Origin: ZC4RG29 sp032907565
Lineage (GTDB): Bacteria > Bacteroidota > Bacteroidia > Cytophagales > Cyclobacteriaceae
NCBI GenBank assembly: GCA_032907565.1
Contig: JAJJPK010000148.1
Location: 1-64,000, forward strand
Reading direction: 5' to 3'
DNA: 64,000 nt
Shown: in pieces, positions 7,404-16,671 of the stretch
How positions within the stretch are numbered: position 1 is the stretch's first letter
How the letters are laid out: the number at the start of each line of letters is the position of its first letter
Notes under the pieces: generated by a model
What the model was told of the DNA's origin: nothing
Database searches by the model: none
What the model saw: only the letters and a program-made list of their open reading frames with translations
Made by a program: the position numbers and the translations under genes

Positions 7404-9796
7404 ACCGCAACTGGTTTAAGAATAGCGCCGAGTTTCCGCGACCCACTCCAACGAACAGCTAGCGTTGAGAAAGCAACCACACTGATGCTGCTCAACGGCA
7501 TGAGGATGGCAGCATGAAGCGGCGTGAGTTGTCCGGTTACAGCAAAACTCAGAGCTATCGTGTTATACAGAAACGAAATGATAAATCCAGCGCGAAGAAT
7601 ATTCACGGCCGACCGCGAGAGGTCAAAGAATGTATCAAGGTGACGCATCATGTCTCCCTTAATGATCCCGTCGCTGGCAGGAGTAAATACACCCGTGTCG
7701 TCGGTTACAGCAACGCCCACATCACACTGACGCAACGCCCCGGCATCGTTGAGACCGTCGCCGACCATCGTTACGACATGACCTTGCGATTGGAGATCAC
7801 GGACGTAGTCAAGTTTGTCTTGTGGTGATTGGCCAAATCGCAAGTCGGCTTGCTTCGGAAAGATTTCTTTCATTGCGTGGCCACCCGCCGCGCTGTCGCC
7901 GGAAACCAATCCCTTGCAAGCCTTTCCCAGGCGTCTCAGCATGTCGGCAATGCCAGGCCTAAGCGATGTACCAATGGTGAAGTAGCCCTTTACCGTTCCG
8001 TCGATGGAGACGAATACCGTCGATCCTCGTGCCTCCACGGGACGTGCGCCTACGAAGGCAGCCGATCCCATCCGGATGGTTTGGCCTGAAACAGCTCCTT
8101 CGATACCTTGGCTCTCGTGTTCGCGGAAGGTGTCCACTTTCAATGTCTTCGATACCGGCAGGGAATTGTAAAGGATTCGGCTCAAAGGGTGTGTTGAACA
8201 GGCAGCAAGTGCCTTTACCCGCGACATTTCGATGTCGTCCAGAATTCCTGTAAAGGTCGACGTCTCCTTGCCATAGGTTACCGTTCCCGTCTTGTCGAAG
8301 ACGATGGCGTTGCTCCGCGCCATCCTTTCGATGACGTGCGCATTCTTTAAGTAGAAGCCCGCGCGTCCAAAAACCCGCATCATATTACCGTACGTGAATG
8401 GAGCGGTAAGCGCCAGTGCACACGGACAGGCTACGATAAGCACTGAAGTAACGTTCAGCCATACCTGTGAGGAATCCCGCAGATACCATCCTATCGCGGT
8501 TGCAACAGCGATGAAAATGACGGCCCACGTAAATCGCGTGGCGATTTTATCCATTACACTGCGGTAGTCCTTCGTATCTTTTTGGAAGACCTGGTTGTTC
8601 CACAGGCTTGTCAGGTAGCTCTGTGCGATCTTGCGTTCAACTGTCATGCGTACGGGCACCCCGGCGAGTCTTCCGCCGGCGTAGATCAGGTCGCCTGCAT
8701 GTACAGCCACAGGCGCTGATTCTCCGGTTACAAAGCTGTAGTCGATCAAGGCCTGGTCGTCGAGGAGACGGCTGTCCGCCGGAATAATCTCACCGTTTCG
8801 AATTCGAATCGTGTCGCCTTCGCGGATGTCGTGCACAACGACGGGACGCCAATTACCGCCCTCGGAACGTTCCACGGCCAGAGGAAAGTAGGATCGGAAG
8901 TCGCGATCAAACGCAAGGCTTTCGTACGTTTTGCCCTGGAACCAGCGGCCCACGAGGAGGAAGAAAACAAGGCCGGTCAACGAATCAAAATATCCCGGCC
9001 CGGTTCCGGTAGCAATATCCCATGTGCTTCGGGCCATTAGCGCAATGAGTCCCAGGGCGATCGGAACATCAATGTTGATTCGCCGCTGAGAGAATGCAGT
9101 TACGGCGGAGCGGAGATAATCGGATCCACTGTAAAAGAACACAGGGACAGAGAGGGCGAGATTCAGCCAGGAGAAAACTTCCTTTAGTCCGACGTCGGCT
9201 GCATCTAGTCCGAGATATTCCGGAAAACTGAACAGCATGACGTTGCCGAAGCAGAATGCTGCGACAGTAAGTTTCAGGATCAATTGCTTGTTGGCGCCGG
9301 AAGGTTTTCGGGTGCCGGCATCAAGGCTGATTTGAGGCGCGTAGCCCAACACGGCCACCTGTTCAGCGATCCGGCTCAGCGTGACCTGAGAAGGATTGAA
9401 GTCGATAACGACCGACTTGTGCGCATAATTAACTTCCGACCGCAGGATGCCGGGTTCCAGCCGCCGCAGATTTTCGAGCAGCCAGATGCAACTCACACAG
9501 TGAATGGAAGGAATGATGAAACGCGCCCGCGCGAAAGTATCTGAGTCGAATTCAAGGAACCGGGCTCTTACATCAGGATCGTCCAGACAGGCGTAGACGC
9601 TCGTGTCTGTTTCGGTTTGACGTATGCCCGGTGCCTTGTCGAGCGTGTAGTAGGTGCATAGGTCGTTTTCGTTTAGAATCTCGAAGACGATCTTGCATCC
9701 TGTACAGCAGAACGGCTTATCGTCCAGCCAAAGCGCTTCCCCGCACGGCTGGCCGCAGTGGTAGCAGCATAGATCGGTATGGGTAGTCGTTTCCAC
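7400..9796 (-). CDS. ccoI: Copper-translocating P-type ATPase CcoI/FixI
   Basis: P1B-type ATPase of 798 residues that exports copper for cbb3 oxidase maturation. A cysteine-rich N-terminal metal-binding domain (pairs at 10-17 and 30-34) precedes an HMA domain with CVSC at 100-103. Then come the transmembrane region, actuator TGES at 357-360, the membrane CPC motif at 457-459, the phosphorylation site DKTGT at 501-505, an STHPLS motif and GDGLND. It begins with GTG and is the first gene of the cco operon. A GAGGAGG sequence lies about 19 nt upstream, rather far for a ribosome site. Confidence 0.95.
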   Translation of the reverse strand: METTTHTDLCCYHCGQPCGEALWLDDKPFCCTGCKIVFEILNENDLCTYYTLDKAPGIRQTETDTSVYACLDDPDVRARFLEFDSDTFARARFIIPSIHCVSCIWLLENLRRLEPGILRSEVNYAHKSVVIDFNPSQVTLSRIAEQVAVLGYAPQISLDAGTRKPSGANKQLILKLTVAAFCFGNVMLFSFPEYLGLDAADVGLKEVFSWLNLALSVPVFFYSGSDYLRSAVTAFSQRRINIDVPIALGLIALMARSTWDIATGTGPGYFDSLTGLVFFLLVGRWFQGKTYESLAFDRDFRSYFPLAVERSEGGNWRPVVVHDIREGDTIRIRNGEIIPADSRLLDDQALIDYSFVTGESAPVAVHAGDLIYAGGRLAGVPVRMTVERKIAQSYLTSLWNNQVFQKDTKDYRSVMDKIATRFTWAVIFIAVATAIGWYLRDSSQVWLNVTSVLIVACPCALALTAPFTYGNMMRVFGRAGFYLKNAHVIERMARSNAIVFDKTGTVTYGKETSTFTGILDDIEMSRVKALAACSTHPLSRILYNSLPVSKTLKVDTFREHESQGIEGAVSGQTIRMGSAAFVGARPVEARGSTVFVSIDGTVKGYFTIGTSLRPGIADMLRRLGKACKGLVSGDSAAGGHAMKEIFPKQADLRFGQSPQDKLDYVRDLQSQGHVVTMVGDGLNDAGALRQCDVGVAVTDDTGVFTPASDGIIKGDMMRHLDTFFDLSRSAVNILRAGFIISFLYNTIALSFAVTGQLTPLHAAILMPLSSISVVAFSTLAVRWSGSRKLGAILKPVAV

Positions 9797-9875
9797 GTTA
9801 TTTCTGCTGACGCCTCCTCAGATTACCTCATGCCCTATGCGCTATGCCAGCTAAGGCGCGGCGTGAACGCTAGCG

Positions 9876-10571
9876 CTAGTTCTTATAGGTAAGCAGAGTA
9901 TAACCCATGAGTTTGTCGTTCTTGTTATACGTCTCACTTTTCACTACGCCGTATTGCGGAGCGATCCACTCCACGACGTTGAAGGTAAAAGTCATTGCGA
10001 TGCCCATCTGATTTTTTATCGTGTTCACGCTGGTCACCTTGTAACACTCGATGTCGCCCATGGCGGTATTGAGCGTTTCTTTACCGACGACCTTCCTGTT
10101 GCTGACCGTGCAATTCAGTTTGAAAGGGATTCCACCGCCCCCGTCTGCACTGACGGTTATCGAACCATCTTTAAGTTCCTGACCAGGAGAAAGGTCACTG
10201 GGAATTTGGAGATCCTCTCCGTCGATCTTCAATTCCGACGTTCCGAACGCTGCAAGCTGCTCCTGGGGAATGTAGTTTCTCATGTCCACGTAGATGATCC
10301 CGTTGTCACAGTGAAACTCGTATTGGCCCGCGTGCATTTCCTTGCCCTTTTCATTTTCGATTTGTGAATGAATGGTGGCATCAAATCCGGCGCTCGTCGG
10401 TGTATAGCTCAGCACCTTCTGTTTTATCTTTCCAGTAGGTTTGCCTTTTGCGTTAAAAGTTTCCATATGCCACTCCCCGTTTTCCTTGATTACATAAAAG
10501 GGGTTGCACTGCGGATACGCGGCGGCGCTTACGCCCGCCACGAGAAGCAGGGTTGAGATGAGGTGTTTCAT
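9876..10571 (-). CDS. Secreted protein of unknown function (DUF3108/TapB-like)
   Basis: Predicted exported protein of about 231 residues. The N terminus MKHLISTLLLVAGVSAAAYPQ is a good signal peptide, so the ATG at 10571 is preferred to the TTG two codons upstream. The rest is beta-rich, with a repeated pattern of extended strands and a C-terminal VEWIAPQYGVVKSETYN stretch followed by GYTLLTYKN. That ending resembles DUF3108-like periplasmic proteins that report on bulk lipoprotein or polymer modification, but this is a resemblance only and no function can be assigned. It is transcribed towards ccoI after recO. Confidence 0.8.
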   Translation of the reverse strand: MKHLISTLLLVAGVSAAAYPQCNPFYVIKENGEWHMETFNAKGKPTGKIKQKVLSYTPTSAGFDATIHSQIENEKGKEMHAGQYEFHCDNGIIYVDMRNYIPQEQLAAFGTSELKIDGEDLQIPSDLSPGQELKDGSITVSADGGGGIPFKLNCTVSNRKVVGKETLNTAMGDIECYKVTSVNTIKNQMGIAMTFTFNVVEWIAPQYGVVKSETYNKNDKLMGYTLLTYKN

Positions 10572-10631
10572 AGCCAACTACAATTAGGGTTTAAAATTTG
10601 ACACTAATTAAAAGTATAATACTTCCGACAA

Positions 10632-11303
10632 TTATGAAAGCACCTCACGCAGAACCTGGACCGATCGAATTTCTCCCAGCGACTCGATATGTTCGCCGAA
10701 GAATCCGAGCAGCGCCTCCAAAATTTCCCTGCGTCGGGTGACCGGCATACCCGGCAACTCATCATACCCGGCGGCCAGTAAACTTTCGAGTACGGATTCA
10801 GTCTCCGGGTCAAAAAGTCGTGTGCCGCCGATTTGGACCGTAGTATACACCCCGAAACCCAGGTGGCGGCTGAGTTTGATCAGGAAAAGCAAGTGAAAAT
10901 CCTCATAGTTTTTCTCAAGGCTTTCCAGGATGCGTAACGAGTTGAAAATGAACTCGAAAAGAGGCCCTGGGGCGGTTTCTTCCCGGACTGTTTTGTTCAG
11001 AATTTCGCAAATAAACATGGCGATGGCCGATTTGCGAACGTCGGTTGCAACCGAATGGTAGGGGTACGCGCACTTTACCTCACGAAGCCTGTTGATGTTG
11101 GCGTTCTCTCGGTGATACACTACCATTTCCAGTAGGGTCAGCGGCTGAAACAGTGCCATTTTTCCAGCGGACGTTTTCGAGCTTCTGACCCCATTAACAA
11201 TATAGGATTGTATGCCGAAAGCTTCCGTCAGGACTGTCACGATGATGGAGGACTCCCTGAAACGGGTGAACCGAAATACAATACCCCTGGTCTTTGCAAT
11301 CAT
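10632..11303 (-). CDS. recO: DNA repair protein RecO
   Basis: RecFOR pathway mediator that loads RecA on SSB-coated gaps. The 223-residue protein starts MIAKTRGIVFR, the usual RecO opening, with an N-terminal OB fold to about residue 80 (including YIVNGVRSS and LFQPLTLLEMVVY). The helical RecO C-terminal domain follows, with LLFLIKLSRHLGFG. The zinc-finger cysteines found in some RecO proteins are absent. A start at 11345 would add 14 residues but overlaps the PorZ-like gene; the ATG at 11303 fits the family better and leaves a 25-nt gap. Confidence 0.93.
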   Translation of the reverse strand: MIAKTRGIVFRFTRFRESSIIVTVLTEAFGIQSYIVNGVRSSKTSAGKMALFQPLTLLEMVVYHRENANINRLREVKCAYPYHSVATDVRKSAIAMFICEILNKTVREETAPGPLFEFIFNSLRILESLEKNYEDFHLLFLIKLSRHLGFGVYTTVQIGGTRLFDPETESVLESLLAAGYDELPGMPVTRRREILEALLGFFGEHIESLGEIRSVQVLREVLS

Positions 11304-11328
11304 CGGCTGAGGCTCGTCATTTTTTTTG

Positions 11329-13539
11329 CTATTCCACAACGGCAATCCGTCCTACAAAGTGCTCGCTACCATCGGCCGACGCGCTGAACACGAGGTACAC
11401 GCCCGTCTTGACGCGTTGGCCATTGTAGTTTCTCACGTTCCAGGTCGCAGTCCCACCCGCAGCGTATGTTTGCCATACGAGCCGACCGCCCGCGTCCGTG
11501 ATTTTAACTACCGCGTCCGTTGCCAGGCCGCTGATGCCCACCAATCCATTGAATTCGAACGTCACCGGGTTGGGGAATATCTTAACCGATTCAAATCCGC
11601 GTTGGCCCGTCGTGGCATCGGAACGGTAGGAAACCAAGCCCGCTGCCGTGGCTATGAATACTTCGCCGGTCTGACCATCGATCGCGATATCCAGAACGTG
11701 GTTGGATGGCATAGGACTATTTTCCCGATTGAAATGGTGAATGAGGTCATCCCCTTCCGGACCGAAAAGCCAAATGCCATGCTCGGTGCCTACCCATTTT
11801 CTGTTACCGTCGTCTACTGCAATCGCCGTCACCTTCTGGCCCGTGAGCAACAAGCGCCCATCGAAGCTTGGCCGGCCGGCGCTGATCGAAGAATTGTACA
11901 CACTCGCGCGGACGACAAAAAACGCTAGGCCGGTGATCCGAGCACTTCTGTCCGCCGCAAGACAATTCACGTTGTCGTGGGGAAGTCCGCCGTTCCCCGG
12001 CGCGTCGGTGAGATATACGCTGTTCCCGTCGGGGTTCAAGACCAAAATACCGCCTCCGTGCGCAGGACTCAGGGCAGCCCATACCGCCCCCGCATAATCC
12101 AACGTTAGCGACAACGGGAATCGCGAAACTGGTGCAGCAAATGCATAAGACTCCCACGAGTTGCCGTCGAACCTATGCAGCGGATTTGAAGCGCCGAAGT
12201 TGGCAACCCACACATTTTCCGAGTCGGAAGCCAACGCGGTGATGTTAACATGATCTCCGGGAGGATTTGTGTTTACCAACGTACTGTTGGTTTCGTCAAA
12301 TATTGTGTTGGGTGAAGCGATAGGTCCGGCTTGCACGCCATGTCCAAAAGATGCGATGAACGGTGAGCCCTGAGCATATACCATGTCCGTTACATCCGGT
12401 ACCACCGCTGTTTCCGTAGTCCACGCGCCGTTCGAATAGGCACTGATATGCCCGGCATTTTCCTGGGCCTGGAAGTTCGCAGTATATCCCCCGGCCAGGG
12501 CGTAGATCTTGCCCTCAACCCGGACCAATTTTCTTGTAATACCAAATGCAGGTCCATTGGCTACATAGACGGCCGGGGTACCCGGTCCCGCCGACAGCAG
12601 TCCGTTTGTGCTATCGCCGATCCATACCGTGCCGCCCCCTTCAAGGGCAAATTGAAACCCAGTGCCATGGGGCGTAGAAGCCTCTGTTATCACATTGTCG
12701 CTCGACAGCAACCACGTGTGATCCTTTTCACAGATGACCAGGTGGTCGGCTGAGCTGGTCAGGCTCACGATCTGCCCGGCTCCAGGATAAGCCTGAGGCA
12801 CCCAGGCTCCATTGTCCTGGTAAAACAATCCCGCTCCGTTGACGGCGGCATACATTCTGCCATTGAATGGGGATACTGCCCCTACCGGGCCTGCAAGTGC
12901 ACCCTGGTCGTGGCGCCTCCAGTTGTGGTAATCGAGGAGGTTGTCAGTAAGCCTGCCGGCGAGAACACCGGCATCTGTCGCGAGATAAATGCTGTCGCCC
13001 AACACGGCACTTTGGTAAATCGTCAGGGATGTGCCGTTGACACCGAGGTTGCGCCACGTTTCCCGCACCTCATGGCGCGCGACATCAAACACCACGAGTC
13101 CATAGGGTGTTGCCAGGTAGGCGAGCCCGTTCGCGAAGGCAATATGTTGTATCGTAGCGTCGCCTACTGTTTCTGTTACCCAATTGAAGTGGGCAATGTC
13201 GGTTCCGCTGATTACGCCCAAGGCGCCCGTGGTGTAACCAATAAATAGTTCGCCTGATGCGGGGTCATGCGCAAGGGAGGAGATAACGTCGCCAGACAGA
13301 CCGTTCAACCCGGTAAGCACGGAGAGAGAATTGTCCGAAAGATCCAGGACCATGAGGCCAGTGCTACATGCAGCGTAGACCTTTTGATTGCCCATGGCAA
13401 TACTCGTGACTGAGGAGTATGAAACATGGGTTCGCCAATGGCCGATGGGGACAGCGGATTGTGAAAGGACGGACGGCCCCGCAAACAGCATCAGCATGCT
13501 GACAAAGCATGAAGTGATATACCTGAAGCATGTGTTCAT
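11329..13539 (-). CDS. porZ: PorZ-like beta-propeller protein of the type IX secretion system
   Basis: Exported protein of 736 residues with a signal peptide (about 1-27, ending VLSQS). It opens with the W-R-T-H motif after the signal, then two seven-bladed propellers built of repeats such as YLATPYGLVVFD, NRKWVGTEHGIWLF and VFIATAAGLVSY. A C-terminal beta-sandwich from about residue 650 (VKIFPNPVT ... GGRLVWQTYA ... TGVYLV) is the type A sorting-domain fold. PorZ belongs to the T9SS attachment complex at the cell surface in Porphyromonas. Adjacency to recO supports PorZ. One blade at about 11891-11958 departs from the repeat pattern. Confidence 0.85.
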   Translation of the reverse strand: MNTCFRYITSCFVSMLMLFAGPSVLSQSAVPIGHWRTHVSYSSVTSIAMGNQKVYAACSTGLMVLDLSDNSLSVLTGLNGLSGDVISSLAHDPASGELFIGYTTGALGVISGTDIAHFNWVTETVGDATIQHIAFANGLAYLATPYGLVVFDVARHEVRETWRNLGVNGTSLTIYQSAVLGDSIYLATDAGVLAGRLTDNLLDYHNWRRHDQGALAGPVGAVSPFNGRMYAAVNGAGLFYQDNGAWVPQAYPGAGQIVSLTSSADHLVICEKDHTWLLSSDNVITEASTPHGTGFQFALEGGGTVWIGDSTNGLLSAGPGTPAVYVANGPAFGITRKLVRVEGKIYALAGGYTANFQAQENAGHISAYSNGAWTTETAVVPDVTDMVYAQGSPFIASFGHGVQAGPIASPNTIFDETNSTLVNTNPPGDHVNITALASDSENVWVANFGASNPLHRFDGNSWESYAFAAPVSRFPLSLTLDYAGAVWAALSPAHGGGILVLNPDGNSVYLTDAPGNGGLPHDNVNCLAADRSARITGLAFFVVRASVYNSSISAGRPSFDGRLLLTGQKVTAIAVDDGNRKWVGTEHGIWLFGPEGDDLIHHFNRENSPMPSNHVLDIAIDGQTGEVFIATAAGLVSYRSDATTGQRGFESVKIFPNPVTFEFNGLVGISGLATDAVVKITDAGGRLVWQTYAAGGTATWNVRNYNGQRVKTGVYLVFSASADGSEHFVGRIAVVE

Positions 13540-13560
13540 GGGAAACGCTCGGCCCGTACG

Positions 13561-14151
13561 TTATTCTGTTTTTCGTTTTGCCATGCCTTCAATGAATGCC
13601 TTCCTGCTTCGGGCTTCGTACTGCGTACGTTCGCCCAGTACAATTTGTTCGTCACCGGGTGCCAGGCGAAATGAGAACGAGGCAAGTTCTCCTGTTCGCG
13701 CACAGATTGCATGAAGTTTGGTGACGTATTCGGCGATAGCAAGGAGCTGGGGCATGGGGCCGAAGGGTTTGCCCTTGTAGTCCATGTCGAGGCCCGCGAC
13801 GATCACGCGCTTGCCTTCGTTGGCGAGCGTGTTGCAAATGTCGACGATGGCGTTGTCAAAAAACTGGGCCTCATCGATGCCCACCACATCGCAGTCGCCT
13901 GAAAGTAACATGAGGTCGCCAGCAAACTGGACGGCCGTCGACCGGATAGTGCTTTCGTTGTGCGAGACAATCAGTTGGCGATGATAGCGTACGTCAATGG
14001 CTGGCTTGAAAATTTCCACCTTTTGTCCGGCGATAATGGCGCGATTGAGCCGGCGGATGAGTTCTTCTGTTTTTCCCGAGAACATGCATCCGCAAATGAC
14101 TTCGATCCAGCCTGTGCCCGATTTCTTACCGAGATGTGGTTCTATGAACAT
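13561..14151 (-). CDS. tdk: Thymidine kinase (TK1 type)
   Basis: Phosphorylates thymidine to dTMP in the salvage pathway. The ATG at 14151 is chosen because it gives MFIEPHLGKK followed by GWIEVICGCMFSGKTEEL, containing the P-loop; 196 residues is normal. DEAQFF carries the catalytic acidic residue, and the lasso/specificity region includes GLDMDYKGKPFG. The zinc-binding cysteine pairs of typical TK1 enzymes are not seen: the loop reads HAICARTGELASFSFR and the C terminus lacks a CxxC. That zinc-less form is seen in other Bacteroidota as far as I recall. An upstream extension to 14235 is unlikely. Confidence 0.94.
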   Translation of the reverse strand: MFIEPHLGKKSGTGWIEVICGCMFSGKTEELIRRLNRAIIAGQKVEIFKPAIDVRYHRQLIVSHNESTIRSTAVQFAGDLMLLSGDCDVVGIDEAQFFDNAIVDICNTLANEGKRVIVAGLDMDYKGKPFGPMPQLLAIAEYVTKLHAICARTGELASFSFRLAPGDEQIVLGERTQYEARSRKAFIEGMAKRKTE

Positions 14152-14323
14152 AGCCTGCAAGTTAAGTGACTGCAACGGATTTTTGCGAATGGCGACATAG
14201 CGTTCAAATAATGCGAAAATGACCTCCCGGGGCATTTTTCCGTACCGGGTTTTCGACGAAACGGCTCCCCGCTATTGCGAATAAGCGTTACATTTACAAA
14301 AGAGTAATTCCCAACAGTGCGAC

Positions 14324-15310
14324 ATGGACGAGAAAATCAATTTGAGGGCCATAGAGCGGTACAGCGACGAATTTTCCGAAAAGATGATCGAGACCTGGTT
14401 TGCCACGCGGGAATCGATTACCGGGCAGGAAATCCTCGAATTCAGCGAAATCAAACAAATTAACCTGTTTGTCATTTATGAGTTGTTTCGCACCTGGAAG
14501 CTGGAAAGCGAAAAAAATCGGAGCCCGTATTTTGATTACGACGCGCCCGAGGTCCGTGAGGCGGCAGAGGCACTGATGAACGCCCTTTCCAATCACATCC
14601 GCGTGGATCGGGCCAACTTCACACCGCTGCTTCGAAAGGCGACATACAACACGCTGCTGCTGACAATTGACCCTTACGATTTTTTCGCCGACCTGATCGA
14701 GAATCACGCGGAACTCGTCCCCTCTGAATTTGCCGATCACCTGAAATACGTACGCATTAACAAAGCACCGTTGCAACGGTTGCTGGAAAAGCTCCACGAG
14801 CGTCAGGTGACGTCCATCTCGGGAAACGAAGCGTTTGCACTGCTGGACTCGATTCTCGAGGAAGTGAACTTTACGCCGGAAGATGTCGACGAATACCTGG
14901 CCAGTTTTTCCAGAGTACTGCCCGTGTCGATCGAATCATTCTATGAAAAGAGGGAAGAACCTCAGCCCCGGGCCGAACCGGAGCAGGCCAATCACTACCA
15001 ATGGCAACCTGTTAAGTCAACCGTCAACGATCAACTATCCCAGGAGCCGCGTCCCATGGTTGCGGATCAGTTTATGAGAATCACAAGCATCAAAGAAAGC
15101 CTGACGATTAATCAGAAGTTCATGTTCACAAAGGTCCTGTTTCATGGCGACTTCGAACTGTTCAGTCGCGCCATTGAAGACCTCGACCGCCAGGACCACC
15201 TCCAGGGTGCTCTTCGCTACCTTGAGAAAAACTACGAAGAATGGGATCGCGACAGTGAGGAATTCCACGAATTCATGGACCTTCTCTCAAAACGCTTTGG
15301 CACACAATAG
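14324..15310 (+). CDS. Conserved protein of unknown function
   Basis: I do not recognise a characterised family. The 328-residue product has no signal peptide or membrane span and looks cytosolic, acidic and largely helical. Residues 1-200 are a helical domain (DEFSEKMIETWFATRESITGQEI near the start). Residues about 208-240 are a Pro/Gln-rich linker. Residues about 250-328 form a second module with LTINQKFMFTKVLFHGDF and LEKNYEEWDRDSEEF. The second module resembles short helical segments common in Bacteroidota cytosolic unknowns. It stands alone on the + strand between tdk and the rodA operon. Confidence 0.8.
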   Translation: MDEKINLRAIERYSDEFSEKMIETWFATRESITGQEILEFSEIKQINLFVIYELFRTWKLESEKNRSPYFDYDAPEVREAAEALMNALSNHIRVDRANFTPLLRKATYNTLLLTIDPYDFFADLIENHAELVPSEFADHLKYVRINKAPLQRLLEKLHERQVTSISGNEAFALLDSILEEVNFTPEDVDEYLASFSRVLPVSIESFYEKREEPQPRAEPEQANHYQWQPVKSTVNDQLSQEPRPMVADQFMRITSIKESLTINQKFMFTKVLFHGDFELFSRAIEDLDRQDHLQGALRYLEKNYEEWDRDSEEFHEFMDLLSKRFGTQ

Positions 15311-15350
15311 TAGATGCAGAGGCAGATGCAGATGCAGTGGCAGTGGCAAA
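15311..15350. repeat. Hexanucleotide-type tandem repeat (GCAGAT/GCAGTG)
   Basis: Immediately after the stop codon at 15310 the sequence runs through degenerate GCAGAG, GCAGAT and GCAGTG units. It lies in the 92-nt convergent gap between the 328-aa unknown (+) and rodA (-), beside the palindrome at 15374-15391. Confidence 0.6.
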
Positions 15351-15373
15351 GAGTGAACTGTGTCTGCATCTCC

Positions 15374-15391
15374 CCCCGATAGCTATCGGGG
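15374..15391. terminator. Perfect 18-bp palindrome between convergent genes
   Basis: CCCCGATAGCTATCGGGG is fully self-complementary and can fold on either strand as a 7-bp stem with an AGCT tetraloop. It sits 11 bases before the rodA stop side of a convergent gap, so a bidirectional terminator is plausible. No U-tract follows on either strand, which weakens that call; a dispersed palindromic repeat is the alternative. Confidence 0.45.
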
Positions 15392-15402
15392 TGCACTTGG
15401 AC

Positions 15403-16671
15403 TCAGCCACGATTCATGACTTGCAGACGATGTGCGTCGAGCTTAAGTAGAATGAACAGCAGGATCGTGAATCCCCAAAGTGACGATCCACCATAGCTGA
15501 AGAAGGGAAGCGGAATGCCGATGACTGGGAACAGCCCGATCGTCATGCCGATGTTAATAGTGAAGTGAAAGAACAGGATACAGGCGACGCAGTAGCCATA
15601 CACACGGGCGAATCGGCTTTTCTGTCGCTCCGCCAGGTACACGACGCGGAAGAGTAGGGCCATAAACAGGAGGATGACCATCAGGCTGCCAATCCAGCCG
15701 TGCTCCTCTCCAATGGTGCAGAAGATAAAGTCTGTACTTTGTTCCGGAACAAACTTCAATTTCGTTTGAGTCCCTTTCAGGAATCCTTTTCCGTAAGGCC
15801 CTCCGCTGCCGATCGCCACCTTTGACTGATACACGTGGTAACCCGCTCCCAATTGATCGAGGTCCGGATTCAACAGCACACGAATCCGCTTTTGCTGGTG
15901 TTCTTTAAGTACGTTGTTGAAAATGAAGTCAACGCTTTTGATCGTGCCGATGAGCATCAGCGCCGTCGCGGTGAGTACCATGATGCGTTTGCGCTTCTTT
16001 TTGCCGAGAAGGATCAACGTCAGCCACACGCAGCCAATGATTGCAAAGAGGATGTATTCGTTTTCCACCAGCAGCGTAAGAATGAAAATGATAGCCACGC
16101 CGATGCCCACGAGAATCAGGAACGGCGACATGCCCTCACGGTAGAACACGAGTACGAAGGCAGTAAATACGAGCGCCGTGCCAGTATCCTTCTGCAAGAG
16201 AATAATGGCCATGGGCAGTCCGATAATGGCGAACAGCTTAACCTGGTTCCGCATGTGATCCATCCTGAAGCCGACCGTGCCGATAAATTTGGCTACCGCG
16301 AGTGCCGTGGCAAATTTGGCAAATTCAGACGGCTGGAAACCGAAGGATCCGATCCGCAACCATGCCTGGTTACCCCCAACCTCGTGACCCGTAAATACGA
16401 CAATCAAACAAAGAAAGAGTATGACGCCATAGATCACCCAGGCAAACGTCTCATAGAACCTCATGTCCATGATCAGGATGAACATGATGATCGCTATCGA
16501 AGATGCGATAAAGATGAGCTGGCGTCCGGAGTTGATGGAGGGATCGAGGATGAACTGATTTTCCTCGTAGGTTACCGAGAAGATATTCAACCAACCCCAG
16601 AATACGATGATACCGTAAAGCAATACGGTAATCCAGTCCATGCGGTTCGATATCTTCTCCTCGCGTACCAT
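15403..16671 (-). CDS. rodA: Rod-shape SEDS peptidoglycan polymerase RodA
   Basis: SEDS glycosyltransferase that polymerises lipid II during elongation with PBP2. The 422-residue inner-membrane protein has about ten predicted spans, an early GSFGFQPSEFAKFA segment, a large extracytoplasmic loop with the PYGKGFLKGTQ region near residue 300, and the SEDS signature FSYGGSSLWGF near residue 395. Its ATG shares one base with the mrdA stop (TGATG), so translation is coupled. It is the last gene of the mre operon. Confidence 0.95.
   Translation of the reverse strand: MVREEKISNRMDWITVLLYGIIVFWGWLNIFSVTYEENQFILDPSINSGRQLIFIASSIAIIMFILIMDMRFYETFAWVIYGVILFLCLIVVFTGHEVGGNQAWLRIGSFGFQPSEFAKFATALAVAKFIGTVGFRMDHMRNQVKLFAIIGLPMAIILLQKDTGTALVFTAFVLVFYREGMSPFLILVGIGVAIIFILTLLVENEYILFAIIGCVWLTLILLGKKKRKRIMVLTATALMLIGTIKSVDFIFNNVLKEHQQKRIRVLLNPDLDQLGAGYHVYQSKVAIGSGGPYGKGFLKGTQTKLKFVPEQSTDFIFCTIGEEHGWIGSLMVILLFMALLFRVVYLAERQKSRFARVYGYCVACILFFHFTINIGMTIGLFPVIGIPLPFFSYGGSSLWGFTILLFILLKLDAHRLQVMNRG

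Noticed and set aside
9885..9895. CTAGCGCTAG-type short palindrome near the end of the cco-adjacent gene as an operator
   Set aside because: Ten symmetric bases at a gene's 3' end are not enough to claim a site.
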